A stretch of DNA of 64,000 bases, from positions 87,844-151,843 of the forward strand of contig NZ_JAUAMB010000009.1 of NCBI RefSeq assembly GCF_031010175.1, given 5' to 3'. The translations under genes and the position numbers were made by a program. The notes under the pieces are model-generated. The model did not search any database, was not told the origin of the DNA, and saw only the letters and a program-made list of their open reading frames with translations. Below are positions 35,495 to 44,215 of this stretch, piece by piece. Origin of the DNA: Halomonas sp. SpR1 (GTDB lineage Bacteria > Pseudomonadota > Gammaproteobacteria > Pseudomonadales > Halomonadaceae). Each line of letters opens with the position of its first letter. The stretch's first letter is position 1.

Positions 35495-36651
35495 TTCGTT
35501 CGCCCAACTGGGGTTTAACGCTCACCTTAGGCAGCGCGCAGACCCTTGCCTGGGCATCAAGTTACTACTTGCCCGCTATCCTTGCGGTACCCATGGCCCG
35601 CGAACTGGGGATGGCACCAAGCTGGGTATTTGCGGCGTTTTCTGCCGCCTTACTGTTAACCGCCATGCTGGGCCCCAGCGTAGGGCGTTTGATTGACCAA
35701 CAGGGTGGGCGAGGCGTGCTGATGGCTTCGAACGCTGTCTTGGCGCTTGGCCTGGTCATCATGGCGCTCTCTCAAGGTCTTCTCAGCTTAATGTTCGCTT
35801 GGCTCATTGTCGGCATTGGCATGGCGATGGGCCTATACGACGCCGCCTTTGCCACCTTGGGACGGTTGTTGGGGCGTAGTGCGCGCTCGTCAATTACCGG
35901 CGTAACGCTACTGGCGGGTTTTGCCAGTACCATCGGCTGGCCACTAACAGCTTTGTTGGAAAATGAGTTCGGGTGGCGGGCAGCCTGCGGCGCCTGGGCC
36001 ATGCTGCATATTGTGGTGGGGCTGCCGCTGAATGCCTGCTTGCCCAAAGCAGCCGATAGTGCGGCCCAGCAAGATGACGATAAATCGGCGCCGCCGCCGG
36101 AGCGTCCTCGCCTGGCGATGATGTTGTTAGCCTATGTGTTTGCCGCGGGCTGGTTTGTCTCAACGGCGATGGCGGCACATCTACCCAGGCTTCTGCAGGA
36201 AACCGGCGTATCGCTTTCGGTGGCCGTCGCTGCTGCAGCGCTAGTAGGCCCTGCGCAAGTGGCCGCTCGACTGGGTGAGTTTGCACTTTTACGCCATTTG
36301 CATCCGCTGGTAGCCGCTCGTGTCGCCACTACGCTTCACCCCTTAGGTGCGGCATTGCTGGCCACAATGGGTATGCCCGCAGCAGGCTTTGCGCTGCTGC
36401 ACGGTGCGGGCAATGGCATGATGACAATTGCCTCCGGCACACTGCCGCTGGCACTGTTTGGCCCGAAAGGGTTTGGTCAGCGTCAGGGCTTGATTATCGC
36501 CCCGGCAAGGGCCGCGCAAGCCTTTGCGCCGCTGCTATTTGGACTACTGATAGAGCAAAACGGCGCTGGTGCGCTATGGCTGACCACAGGATTGATGCTG
36601 GCGGCGTGTTTAGCGCTGCTGTTTATTCGTGTGCCGCGATTGCAGGGGTGA
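35491..36651 (+). CDS. MFS transporter in the arsJ operon
   Basis: 386-residue, 12-helix MFS protein (SAQTLAWASSYYLPAILAVPMARELG at the first helix region; GPSVGRLIDQQGGRGVLMASN is loop 2-3). It overlaps arsJ by four bases, so it belongs to the operon. I do not recognise a named arsenic transporter family. Co-translation with ArsJ suggests export or uptake of an arsenic-related metabolite, but this is inference; a general exporter carried along is possible. Confidence 0.82.
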   Translation: MIRSPNWGLTLTLGSAQTLAWASSYYLPAILAVPMARELGMAPSWVFAAFSAALLLTAMLGPSVGRLIDQQGGRGVLMASNAVLALGLVIMALSQGLLSLMFAWLIVGIGMAMGLYDAAFATLGRLLGRSARSSITGVTLLAGFASTIGWPLTALLENEFGWRAACGAWAMLHIVVGLPLNACLPKAADSAAQQDDDKSAPPPERPRLAMMLLAYVFAAGWFVSTAMAAHLPRLLQETGVSLSVAVAAAALVGPAQVAARLGEFALLRHLHPLVAARVATTLHPLGAALLATMGMPAAGFALLHGAGNGMMTIASGTLPLALFGPKGFGQRQGLIIAPARAAQAFAPLLFGLLIEQNGAGALWLTTGLMLAACLALLFIRVPRLQG

Positions 36652-36683
36652 GCCATTTACATAAAGGTCTTTTACTCTCTAAA

Positions 36684-36702
36684 ACCCTGATTAAACCAGG
36701 GT
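36684..36702 (-). terminator. Terminator of arsR
   Basis: ACCCTG/CAGGGT stem with a seven-base loop, followed on the minus strand by TTTTAGAG, just beyond the arsR stop at 36709. It may also slow the rightward MFS transcript. Confidence 0.6.
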
Positions 36703-36708
36703 AGTCAG

Positions 36709-37023
36709 TTATAAAGATGCCGCAACAGGCTCCATATTTTCCCCTATACAACATTCCGCCTGTAAGAAGCCAATCAGATTTTGTAGGTGATGGTAATCAG
36801 GTATACAGACGATAGTGCGGCTGTGCTTCTCCTGCTTAATTAAACCTACTCTAGCCATACGAGATAAGTGATGCGATAGCGTTGAAGCTGGGATATCCAA
36901 CGCTTTCTGTATCTCTCCGACAGGGGCTCCGCGATGGCCAGCCTTGACTAAAAAGCGAAACACCGCCAAACGGTGCGTGTTACCAAGCTCAGCCAAGCTG
37001 GCGGCGACCCCTTCATGATCCAT
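36709..37023 (-). CDS. arsR: ArsR-family metalloregulator
   Basis: ~104-residue winged-helix repressor: LGNTHRLAVFRFLVKAG, the recognition-helix region IPASTLSHHLSRMARVGLI and wing EKHSRTIVC. There is no CVC motif in the recognition helix. Instead cysteines occur at C77 (TIVCIPDY) and the C-terminal pair AECCIG, so the As(III) site probably uses these, as in other non-canonical ArsR types. The start at 37023 has GGAGAG spaced correctly; an ATG four codons earlier is also possible. It is divergent from the ArsP-like permease. Confidence 0.88.
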   Translation of the reverse strand: MDHEGVAASLAELGNTHRLAVFRFLVKAGHRGAPVGEIQKALDIPASTLSHHLSRMARVGLIKQEKHSRTIVCIPDYHHLQNLIGFLQAECCIGENMEPVAASL

Positions 37024-37108
37024 AAAACTCTCCATGCTGTCTTCTATTTTCTCTCTGTTCTATTTTCTCTCTGTTCTATTTTTTCATTGCTATGTTTTTT
37101 TTGCATAT

Positions 37109-37133
37109 AATTTCCAAGTATCTAGAAATATAG
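37109..37133. promoter_or_regulatory. ArsR operator copy 1
   Basis: A 25-base site containing ATTTC-N10-GAAAT and the core TATCTAGAAATATAG. It matches copy 2 (37168) at 18 of 25 positions. Its position between divergent arsR and permease genes fits repression of both. Confidence 0.6.
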
Positions 37134-37167
37134 TTGACGAGTACAAAGGTTGCAATCTAAGCTTCAA

Positions 37168-37192
37168 TAATTCGATTAATCTAGAATTATAG
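37168..37192. promoter_or_regulatory. ArsR operator copy 2
   Basis: ATAATTC-N10-GAATTAT inverted repeat with the same AATCTAGAATTATAG right half as copy 1, offset by 59 bases. It ends within the permease Shine-Dalgarno (AGGAG), so bound repressor would block transcription into the permease. Confidence 0.6.
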
Positions 37193-37202
37193 GAGCTTTG
37201 TC

Positions 37203-38234
37203 GTGTCCCCTCAATTGCAAGATACGTTAGGCATGTTTGCCTTTCTCGCGGTCGAGCTATCGGCCTTGTTTATTGGCATTAGCTTCCTGGTAGGGGCGCT
37301 TCAACGCCATATCCCGCCATCCAAGGTCGAGGCTTTGCTAAGTTCTAACCGATCCCGTAGCTACTTTCTCGCTGCGGGACTGGGGGCTATCACACCCTTC
37401 TGTAGTTGCTCAACGATTCCAATGCTGAAAGGCCTGATTCGTGCACGTGCCGGGTTCGGGCCTATGATGGTGTTCCTATTTGCCTCTCCGCTGTTAAACC
37501 CTATTGTTGTTGGTCTGTTGGCTGCCACCTTTGGTTTTACCCTCACCGCTATCTACGTTCTAGCGGCACTGATTGTCTCTTTGGCCGCCGGCTGGTTACT
37601 ACAGACTTTTGGCTTCGAGCGTTACGTGCGCCGCGCTGAAACTTATACAGCTTCAGGGTGTGAAGCCTCGACCAATAGCTGCGGCGTCAAGCCAGTAGCG
37701 ACCGATTGTGAAAGTAGCAGTTGCAGTAGTACTCCAGTTGCGGTTGGCTGCGGTAGTGCCGATCCGGCTGGCGCTCAATCAGGTGGCGGTTGTGGTAGTC
37801 AAACAACTGAGCCTAAACTAGGGCAAAGCAGATACAGCGGTTTATGGGGTGAAGCCTGGTCTGACTTCGTGGACGTTTTACCATACCTACTTATTGGTAT
37901 TGCGATTGGTAGCGTGATCTATGGTTTTATGCCCACTGACTTGCTGGAACAGTATGCTGGTGCCGATAATCCTTTTGCCATCCCCGTCGCCGCCGTTATC
38001 GGTGTCCCTCTGTATATCCGTGCTGAAGCCGTTATACCGTTAGCATCTGCGCTGATGGCAAAAGGCGTGGGGGCCGGAACAGTGCTGGCGTTGATTATTG
38101 GGAGTGCTGGAGCCAGCCTGACTGAGCTTATCCTGCTGCGCTCATTGTTCTCGTTTAAGCTGCTGGTGGCCTTTGTCGCGGTCGTTTTTGCGATGGCGAT
38201 GATTGCGGGCTACGCCACTTTTTTGTTTTTCTAA
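37203..38234 (+). CDS. ArsP-like permease (UPF0718/YraQ family) with Cys-rich loop
   Basis: 343-residue permease with eight or more helices in two halves. The first half has the family signature LGAITPFCSCSTIPMLKGL; the second has GVPLYIRAEAVIPLASALM. The hydrophilic loop between the halves (~residues 148-205) is rich in cysteine and serine (SGCEAS, NSCGVKP, SSSCSST, GGGCGS). ArsP homologues export trivalent organoarsenicals and need such cysteines. The start is GTG after AGGAG. Divergence from arsR supports arsenic control. A paralogue lies at 48989. Confidence 0.85.
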   Translation: MSPQLQDTLGMFAFLAVELSALFIGISFLVGALQRHIPPSKVEALLSSNRSRSYFLAAGLGAITPFCSCSTIPMLKGLIRARAGFGPMMVFLFASPLLNPIVVGLLAATFGFTLTAIYVLAALIVSLAAGWLLQTFGFERYVRRAETYTASGCEASTNSCGVKPVATDCESSSCSSTPVAVGCGSADPAGAQSGGGCGSQTTEPKLGQSRYSGLWGEAWSDFVDVLPYLLIGIAIGSVIYGFMPTDLLEQYAGADNPFAIPVAAVIGVPLYIRAEAVIPLASALMAKGVGAGTVLALIIGSAGASLTELILLRSLFSFKLLVAFVAVVFAMAMIAGYATFLFF

Positions 38235-38330
38235 ATAGCAAGCGTATCTCGACCCACGCTTGATCGATTGCTGGGGTGCTTACGAATAGGCTATGCGTAA
38301 GAGTTAGTCATCGCTTTCCGTAAAGGATTA

Positions 38331-38362
38331 CCCAAGGCAGGAATCTTGGTTCCTGCCTTGGG
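38331..38362. terminator. Strong hairpin between convergent permease and aioA
   Basis: A perfect 13-bp stem CCCAAGGCAGGAA/TTCCTGCCTTGGG with a six-base loop sits between the two convergent stops. T-runs are poor on both strands, but the position and strength fit a bidirectional terminator. Confidence 0.65.
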
Positions 38363-38380
38363 TGGTTTGAAGAAACTGGC

Positions 38381-40858
38381 TTAAGAGAAGCGACGACGTT
38401 TGAAAGAGACATCTCTTAGATAGGCAGGGTTAGCGCCTATCCGTCGTAGATTTGCCCAAGTGCCCTTGTAGTAGGGAATATGGTTACGATCCGTCCACTC
38501 ACTGATGACATCACCCTGCACCCCATTAGGATAGCCAAACATCATAAAAACCTGACCACGCTTCAGATCAGGTTCCAGGTAGGCCATAGCCGTGGTCGCG
38601 CCGTAATCGTTGTAGACTTCAACGATATCGCCGTTGGCGATCCCTATGTCTTGAGCGTCAAGTGGATGGATCTCAATTGGGGCCATCGGGTAGCGGCCCT
38701 TGCGAAATGCCAGATGCTGGTCATGGTAGGCCGACTGCCAGATATGGTTGGTTCTCCCGTTGTTTATCCAGAAATCATAGGTCTCTTTCTGCTGCTGAAC
38801 TACCTCGGGAAAGCCGTTCCAGGGGGAAGGCTGGAAATGAGCCTTGCCATCATCAGTATCAAAATCATAGTCCGTATATAGCATCTCGGTTCCGATGAGT
38901 TTGCCGTCTCGATACTCCTTGATGGGAAGTTGGACGCCATTGTTGCCAGCCATTCGAAGCCTTTCATAGGTGGCGAGATGTCCTGTGGGGCCACCTTGGC
39001 TGTCGATTTCCTTTTCATGGGCCATGCGGAAGCCGTCGTTGAAGGCATCCTCTTCGGTTGTCCAGTTAAATCCAGCGAAACGCTCGGCCATCGTCACGTC
39101 GCCTGCCGACTCGTAGCGCTGCTTAAGAGCATTAGCCATATTGGCCGCTATCAAACAGTCTGGCTTAGCGATGCCGGGAGGATCCATGAAGCGCTCTGAA
39201 AGTCGAAGCCGTCGCTCACCGTTCATGGAGGTGAGGTTCATTTCACCGGGATGCGTAGCTGGCAACACTAAGTGTGAATATTCGGCGAACTTCGTGCGAT
39301 AAAGGTCGATATCAACAATAAACAAACCGCCCTTATTTTTTACAGCGTCATAGATAATGTCGATTAATTCATTGATGCTGCCGCCCCTTGCCTCTGCCAT
39401 TGCCTGGTTGACGATAGCGGCACGACGCTTGATTATCTGGCGATAAGTTTCGGCATTAATAGTGGTTTGAAAAGCATTGCAGGCCCAAACCGTTAGCATC
39501 ATGCCGTTACCATTAATCAATTCCTGGTCGATATAGGGCGCAGGGCGTCCACCGGGGTAGGGTGGGCGGACATAACCCTCTTGGTGGCCGCCCATACGCA
39601 CCACGCCGGTGCCACGCTGGCCGACATTGTGGGTGGCCACAGCAAGATTGACGATTGCGGACTGAATCCGATAGTTATCATTGCCCCAGATAACACCTTT
39701 TTCGTAGGCATGCATGGTGCGAGGGGCGTGGCCACTGGCCTTAGGTTTATAGGCCCACTCGGCGGCCTTGAGTATATCGCCCTGACTCACGCCGGTAATG
39801 CGACTGCATTCATCCAGCTCCATCCGATTGGCGGCCAGCATCTTCTCGAAGCCGCTAGTATGTTCTGTGATAAAGGGCTGATCATGCCAGCCTTGATCGA
39901 CCACATAGGTCAGCAGTCCATTGAACAGGGCTGTATCAGTGCCTGGCTGGATCGCTAAGTGTAGAACATTCTCTTTACCGGCAATCGTTTCACAGATAGC
40001 GACGGTGGGTGTGCGTCGAGGGTCAACCAGAATAACCTTGCCTTTACCGACCGTCTCGTCAGGAAACCACTCCCGCTTCTTGGCGACGTTAGCCCCCCTC
40101 AAGTTCGGCTCCCAGTGTGCCAGGAACCAGTTTGACTGAGTCTCGTAGGAATTTCCGCCGATGGAGAAGATAACATCGGCCACCTCCGCATCCTCATAAC
40201 TGTTATTGAGCTCACCAATGCCCATGTCTCGACTAGCGTGACATTCTGAGTTGTAAGCGGGGCGGTTGTGAATGCGCACCATTTTTGACTGTATGCCGTC
40301 AAAAATTAGCTTGCCAGTAGCCCATGTATTCTCAAAACCGCCTCCAGCGCCGCCATGATCAAAGAGATTGAAGAACAACTGATCCGGCCCTTCATTATCG
40401 AGGATGCGTTGGGTCAGACCGGCATAGAGCGCCATGGCGTGTTCCCAATTGGTTTCTGCCCAGTCGTCTCCGCTATACACCATGGGATACTTGAGGCGGC
40501 GCTCGCCGATAGGGGTTCCCTCCGAGTACATGACACTGGCCATCTGGCCGCCACGCGTTGAGGATAGCCCCTTATTCACGCTGCACTCTTTGTCAGGAAC
40601 GATCATGATGTTGTATTCGCGTCCATCATGGTCTTGTATCTGATTAACCATGGCGGGGGTCATAGTGAGTTGCATAGGAGGTAGCTGCTGGGTGAAGTCG
40701 AGTCCCAGCGCATTCTGGTTAGCATCTCTGCCACCTTCTTGGTTGGCAGGCCATTTATAGACGTGGTACCCACAGCCTACGATGCAGAAGTGACAGGCCA
40801 TATTGGTTTTCTGGGCATCTGCCGGGGGTAAAGGAATACGGTCTTTAAATTGTTTCAT
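38381..40858 (-). CDS. aioA: Arsenite oxidase large (molybdopterin) subunit
   Basis: 825-residue AioA of the DMSO-reductase superfamily. The N-terminal CHFCIVGC (Cys22, 25, 29) ligates the [3Fe-4S] cluster, with the AioA-typical [14 protein letters not shown] next. [19 protein letters not shown] and the Mo-bis-MGD domains follow; length matches characterised AioA. It oxidises periplasmic As(III) to As(V) and passes electrons to the Rieske subunit, then to cytochrome c or azurin. It has no own signal peptide, as expected: it is exported bound to AioB. It lies 15 bases behind aioB. No aioXSR regulators or acceptor cytochrome gene are in the window. Confidence 0.96.
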   Translation of the reverse strand: MKQFKDRIPLPPADAQKTNMACHFCIVGCGYHVYKWPANQEGGRDANQNALGLDFTQQLPPMQLTMTPAMVNQIQDHDGREYNIMIVPDKECSVNKGLSSTRGGQMASVMYSEGTPIGERRLKYPMVYSGDDWAETNWEHAMALYAGLTQRILDNEGPDQLFFNLFDHGGAGGGFENTWATGKLIFDGIQSKMVRIHNRPAYNSECHASRDMGIGELNNSYEDAEVADVIFSIGGNSYETQSNWFLAHWEPNLRGANVAKKREWFPDETVGKGKVILVDPRRTPTVAICETIAGKENVLHLAIQPGTDTALFNGLLTYVVDQGWHDQPFITEHTSGFEKMLAANRMELDECSRITGVSQGDILKAAEWAYKPKASGHAPRTMHAYEKGVIWGNDNYRIQSAIVNLAVATHNVGQRGTGVVRMGGHQEGYVRPPYPGGRPAPYIDQELINGNGMMLTVWACNAFQTTINAETYRQIIKRRAAIVNQAMAEARGGSINELIDIIYDAVKNKGGLFIVDIDLYRTKFAEYSHLVLPATHPGEMNLTSMNGERRLRLSERFMDPPGIAKPDCLIAANMANALKQRYESAGDVTMAERFAGFNWTTEEDAFNDGFRMAHEKEIDSQGGPTGHLATYERLRMAGNNGVQLPIKEYRDGKLIGTEMLYTDYDFDTDDGKAHFQPSPWNGFPEVVQQQKETYDFWINNGRTNHIWQSAYHDQHLAFRKGRYPMAPIEIHPLDAQDIGIANGDIVEVYNDYGATTAMAYLEPDLKRGQVFMMFGYPNGVQGDVISEWTDRNHIPYYKGTWANLRRIGANPAYLRDVSFKRRRFS

Positions 40859-40873
40859 TGTTGTTCTCCCGAC

Positions 40874-41395
40874 TTAGATGATATTGGCCTGGCGGCCATA
40901 GATCAGGCCATCAATTGACACCGCCACCAGGGCATCTTCGGTATCGTCATACTCTAGAATGACTCGTGGCAGATTCTCGGTGGCTTGGCCAATGACCATC
41001 TGGCCCGTGTTATCCGGGTCGAAGATGCTGTAGTGGCAAGGGCACTTGAAGGCTTCTGCCTCTTGGTCATAAGTAGCCGGGCAGCCCATATGTGTGCACT
41101 GGGTGCTATAAGCCACTACATCTTTTTCTGGGCCAACCCCGCCTTTGACCTCTCGCCCTCTGCGAATTACCACGCAGGGTGAACGATCGTCAGGGTAGCT
41201 AAAATAAATCGGCTGATTGATGGCCAACTCGCTCAGCTTTGTTACCAGTTCTCGGGGATAAGGCAGGGTAGTGCTTCCAAGTGGAAGTGGAGGACTACCT
41301 TGCTGTGCGTGTGTTATAGGGGCGAGCGAAAGGGTACCCACAGCGGCACTGCTGCCGGTTAGTTTGAGGAAATTACGACGACTCAGTTGTGTCAT
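40874..41395 (-). CDS. aioB: Arsenite oxidase small (Rieske) subunit
   Basis: 173-residue Rieske protein. The Tat signal SRRNFLKLTGSSAAVG with a following AQQ cleavage region directs the folded AioAB complex to the periplasm. Rieske [2Fe-2S] ligands are in CTHMGC and CPCHYSIFDP. First gene of the leftward aioBA operon, preceded by AGGAG. TTCTAGAT at 41529, shared with the arsR operators, lies 134 bases upstream. No clear sigma54 -24/-12 element was found. Confidence 0.96.
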   Translation of the reverse strand: MTQLSRRNFLKLTGSSAAVGTLSLAPITHAQQGSPPLPLGSTTLPYPRELVTKLSELAINQPIYFSYPDDRSPCVVIRRGREVKGGVGPEKDVVAYSTQCTHMGCPATYDQEAEAFKCPCHYSIFDPDNTGQMVIGQATENLPRVILEYDDTEDALVAVSIDGLIYGRQANII

Positions 41396-41777
41396 TGTTT
41401 AGCACTCCTTTATGGTTGTTGAGAAGCCTGAGACGGGGAATAGTTATATATGGCTATGCAAATATGATAGTCCAGTCTGAGTCTAGTTCTGCTCTGACAG
41501 GCGCGCAAGAAACGGATAGCAACCCCACTTCTAGATAAACGTCAGGCTTAGAGTGTCTGTTGACGTTTCATCGCGTTATTCTCTTTTGCTACGAAGTAAA
41601 GCGGTCACCATCGAGACCGTGAGCGAGACGTCAATAATCCTTCTCTTTAGTGTTCTAAGAACCCATTAAAGTGAATAAAAAAAACTACATTGACTCATGA
41701 AAATGTCCACAAATTCTAAATTCTGGATATGATTAGATACTATCTGATATTAAATACACGCTATGCAGGAACGAAAA
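41396..41777. other. Intergenic region between aioB and GNAT gene
   Basis: About 380 bases without a gene. Seen: TTCTAGAT at 41529-41536 (core of the arsR operators) and an 8-bp perfect dyad AAACGTCA/TGACGTTT (41537-41568, 16-base spacer) directly after it. Composition shifts to AT-rich beyond ~41660. Likely the aio control region plus an island junction; no promoter can be assigned with confidence. Confidence 0.5.
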
Positions 41778-42221
41778 ATGAAAATTAGGCAAGTCGAACG
41801 AAACGAAATTGATAAGGTTCTAAATTTAATTGATGAATATGACCGGCCACGATCATCATGGCCTAGCGATGACAGAGTAGATGAAATTTATACTGCAATA
41901 TTACAATGTGGTGGATGCGTCATTGGTGTTTTTACCTTAGATAAAATGATTGGCACTTGTACGGTAAACTGTTGTGCCAATCTCAGTTGGTCTGGTCGTC
42001 CATTCGCAATTATTGAAAATGTAATTGTCTCAAAGAGTTATAGAAATAAAGGAGTAGGAAAGTCTCTTCTTGAGTACGCTGTAAGTCACTCAAAAAAAAT
42101 TGGCTGTTATAAAGTAGCATTAATGACGGGTTCGAAAGATCCAGCAACACATAGGTTTTATGATGCCGCAGGTTTTTATCCGACCAAACAGGGCTACCAG
42201 ATAAGGTTTTTTGATCAGTGA
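41778..42221 (+). CDS. GNAT-family N-acetyltransferase
   Basis: ~147-residue acetyltransferase with the acetyl-CoA pyrophosphate loop SYRNKGVGKSLLEYA and the C-terminal ATHRFYDAAGFYP. AGGA seven bases before the ATG at 41778 favours this start over one 15 bases upstream. Codons are strikingly AT-rich against the neighbours, indicating recent acquisition. Substrate unknown; it does not look like the ArsN acetyltransferase. Confidence 0.85.
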   Translation: MKIRQVERNEIDKVLNLIDEYDRPRSSWPSDDRVDEIYTAILQCGGCVIGVFTLDKMIGTCTVNCCANLSWSGRPFAIIENVIVSKSYRNKGVGKSLLEYAVSHSKKIGCYKVALMTGSKDPATHRFYDAAGFYPTKQGYQIRFFDQ

Positions 42222-42321
42222 AATAAAACTGTAAAAACTGCCGATGTATAATTTTTAGTTGTTATTTTTTTATGTTAATTATTTTTAATTAAAATTAATG
42301 TCGAAACTATTTGGATGTAAA

Positions 42322-42921
42322 ATGTCAATTTATCATATAAGAAATAGCCTGCATGAAGCTTCTACAGCTCTTGAGAGCTTACTTCAAAATCAAAATGCGC
42401 TTGCCAGTATTGAGCGTGGAGCTGACTTATTAATAGAAACTTTTGAACGGAAAGGACGTGTCTATTCATGTGGTAACGGAGGCTCAATGTGTGATGCTAT
42501 GCACTTTGCTGAAGAGCTTACAGGTCGTTACCGTCAAGACCGCGCTACGCTTGCTGCTGCTGCCATCAGTGACCCTGGGCATATAAGCTGTGTTGGTAAC
42601 GACCTTGGCTATGAGTATGTATTTTCTCGGTACATTGAGGCGCATGGTCGTGAGGGCGACTGCTTATTGGCGCTTAGTACTAGCGGAACGAGCAAAAATG
42701 TATTGGTAGCTGCTAGTGCTGCTAAGTCACTAAGTTTGAAAGTTATTATTTTGTCAGGTAGACGTAACCCAGAGCTTGAAGCCTTAAGTGATGTTTACAT
42801 CTGCACTCCGGCGGGCAGTTTTGCTGATTGAGTTCAAGAGCTGCATATTAAGGTGCTTCATATTCTCATTGAGTTAATTGAGCGGCATTTCTTCCCGGAG
42901 AACTATCAACGGAACGCTTGA
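42322..42921 (+). pseudogene. gmhA: Phosphoheptose isomerase interrupted by in-frame TGA
   Basis: SIS-domain sedoheptulose-7-phosphate isomerase: SCGNGGSMCDAMHFAEELTGRYR, SCVGNDLGYEYVFSRY and LALSTSGTSKNVL match GmhA. After GSFAD the frame meets TGA (42829-42831), yet the next codons read VQELHIKVLHILIELIERH, which continues the family C-terminus (E. coli [20 protein letters not shown]) to a TGA at 42919. The conserved Arg codon there would be CGA, so a single C-to-T change explains the stop. The product is cut to 169 residues and loses the final helix. No other heptose gene is near. Confidence 0.85.
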
Positions 42922-43142
42922 CCTTCGGAAAGGTGCAGCGCTGCGCCTATAACGTTGTTGGTAGAGCGTTCCTCACTCCACAGCTGACAATCTTTCAGGA
43001 AGAGCCTCATATCCCCATGGTCGACGTATCTCCTGGGTTTGTACCTGATCGTCAGAGGGTTACATACAACTGCCATCTTGTCGTCATCGACTGTTCATCT
43101 TAGCGCTTTACGTTAGTCTTTCTTTACCAGTGGAGAGCTAAG
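42922..43142. other. Leader region of the AfuABC-type operon
   Basis: About 220 bases after the gmhA remnant. An open frame exists (42918-43103) but shows no recognisable family and is not called. GGAG ten bases before the GTG start of the binding protein is the only clear signal. Confidence 0.4.
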
Positions 43143-44165
43143 GTGAACATCACTAAAAAAGCAGTTGGATTCGCAGCCGCGCTATGCGTATTACCCACAT
43201 TGAATGCACAAGCTGAATCCGGTGAATTGGTACTCTATTGCTCCGTGGATGAAAAATGGTGCCGCGTGATGGCAGAAGCCTTTCAGCGTGAGACCGGCAT
43301 CAACGTTCTGATGACACGCCGCTCTTCTGGTGAAACCTATGCACAGATCCGTGCAGAGCTCGGCCAGCCGCGCGGCGATATTTGGTGGGGCGGCACTGGT
43401 GACCCTCATCTACAGGCGGCCCAAGAAGGTTTAACAACCGCTTATCAATCTCCTATGTTGATAGAATTGCAAGACTGGGCAGTGAGTCAGGCAGAGGCGT
43501 CTGATTATCGTACAGTGGGTATTTATGCGGGCGGGTTGGGTTTTGGTTATAACACTGATCTGATTAGCGACGATGTGCCATCGTGTTGGTCTGACCTGCT
43601 GGACAGTCGCTATCAGGATGATATCCAGGTGGCTAACCCCAACTCCTCGGGAACGGCCTACACCTTGCTGGCAACACTCGTGCAGCTATTTGGAGAAGAT
43701 GAAGCCTTCAACTATTTGCGCGAACTTAATAATAATGTCAGCCAATACACTCAGTCTGGTAGTGCTCCCATCCGTGCAGCGGGTACTGGGGAGACGGCCA
43801 TTGGTATTGTCTTTATGCACGATGCGGTCGCCCAAGCGGTTCAAGGCTCACCGATTAAAACCGTAGCGCCCTGCGAAGGCACTGGCTATGAGATAGGCTC
43901 CATGAGCATTATCGAGGGCGGCCCCAACAGCGAAAACGCACGTATTTGGTACGATTGGGCACTATCGGCAGATGCGCAGGCGTTGGCCGTACAGGCAAAT
44001 TCCTTCCAGGTGCCCTCTAACGTTAATGCTGAAACGCCCCCTCAAGCTCCGCGCCTGGCCGATATCACTTTGATTGACTATGACTTTGCATTGTACGGGT
44101 CAAGTGAAGAGCGTACCCGCTTGCTGGAGCGCTGGGATCAGGAAATTGGCTCTCTGGCACGCTAA
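43143..44165 (+). CDS. AfuA/FbpA-type ABC transporter substrate-binding protein
   Basis: 340-residue periplasmic binding protein: signal peptide MNITKKAVGFAAALCVLPTLNAQA, then SGELVLYCSVDEKWCRVMAEAFQ and RGDIWWGGTGDP. Annotated relatives are often called ferric-iron binding, but the adjacent tyrosine pair that binds Fe(III) in FbpA is not seen (the region reads KTVAPCEGTGYEIGSMSII). AfuA proteins of this kind bind sugar phosphates in Actinobacillus. Start is GTG, giving an intact signal peptide. It leads an operon with permease, ATPase and a phosphatase. Confidence 0.87.
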   Translation: MNITKKAVGFAAALCVLPTLNAQAESGELVLYCSVDEKWCRVMAEAFQRETGINVLMTRRSSGETYAQIRAELGQPRGDIWWGGTGDPHLQAAQEGLTTAYQSPMLIELQDWAVSQAEASDYRTVGIYAGGLGFGYNTDLISDDVPSCWSDLLDSRYQDDIQVANPNSSGTAYTLLATLVQLFGEDEAFNYLRELNNNVSQYTQSGSAPIRAAGTGETAIGIVFMHDAVAQAVQGSPIKTVAPCEGTGYEIGSMSIIEGGPNSENARIWYDWALSADAQALAVQANSFQVPSNVNAETPPQAPRLADITLIDYDFALYGSSEERTRLLERWDQEIGSLAR

Positions 44166-44215
44166 CTTTTCAAATTAGTTTGTCGCGCTAGTTGGCGTAT
44201 CTTAGCGGAGAGTTT

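Noticed and set aside
41396..41777. Sigma54 promoter for aioBA
   Set aside because: Scanned the minus strand for TGGCAC-N5-TTGCA; no acceptable match seen.
42918..43103. Small gene of 61 codons after gmhA
   Set aside because: No recognisable family, no ribosome-binding site, and it overlaps the end of the gmhA remnant; treated as leader.
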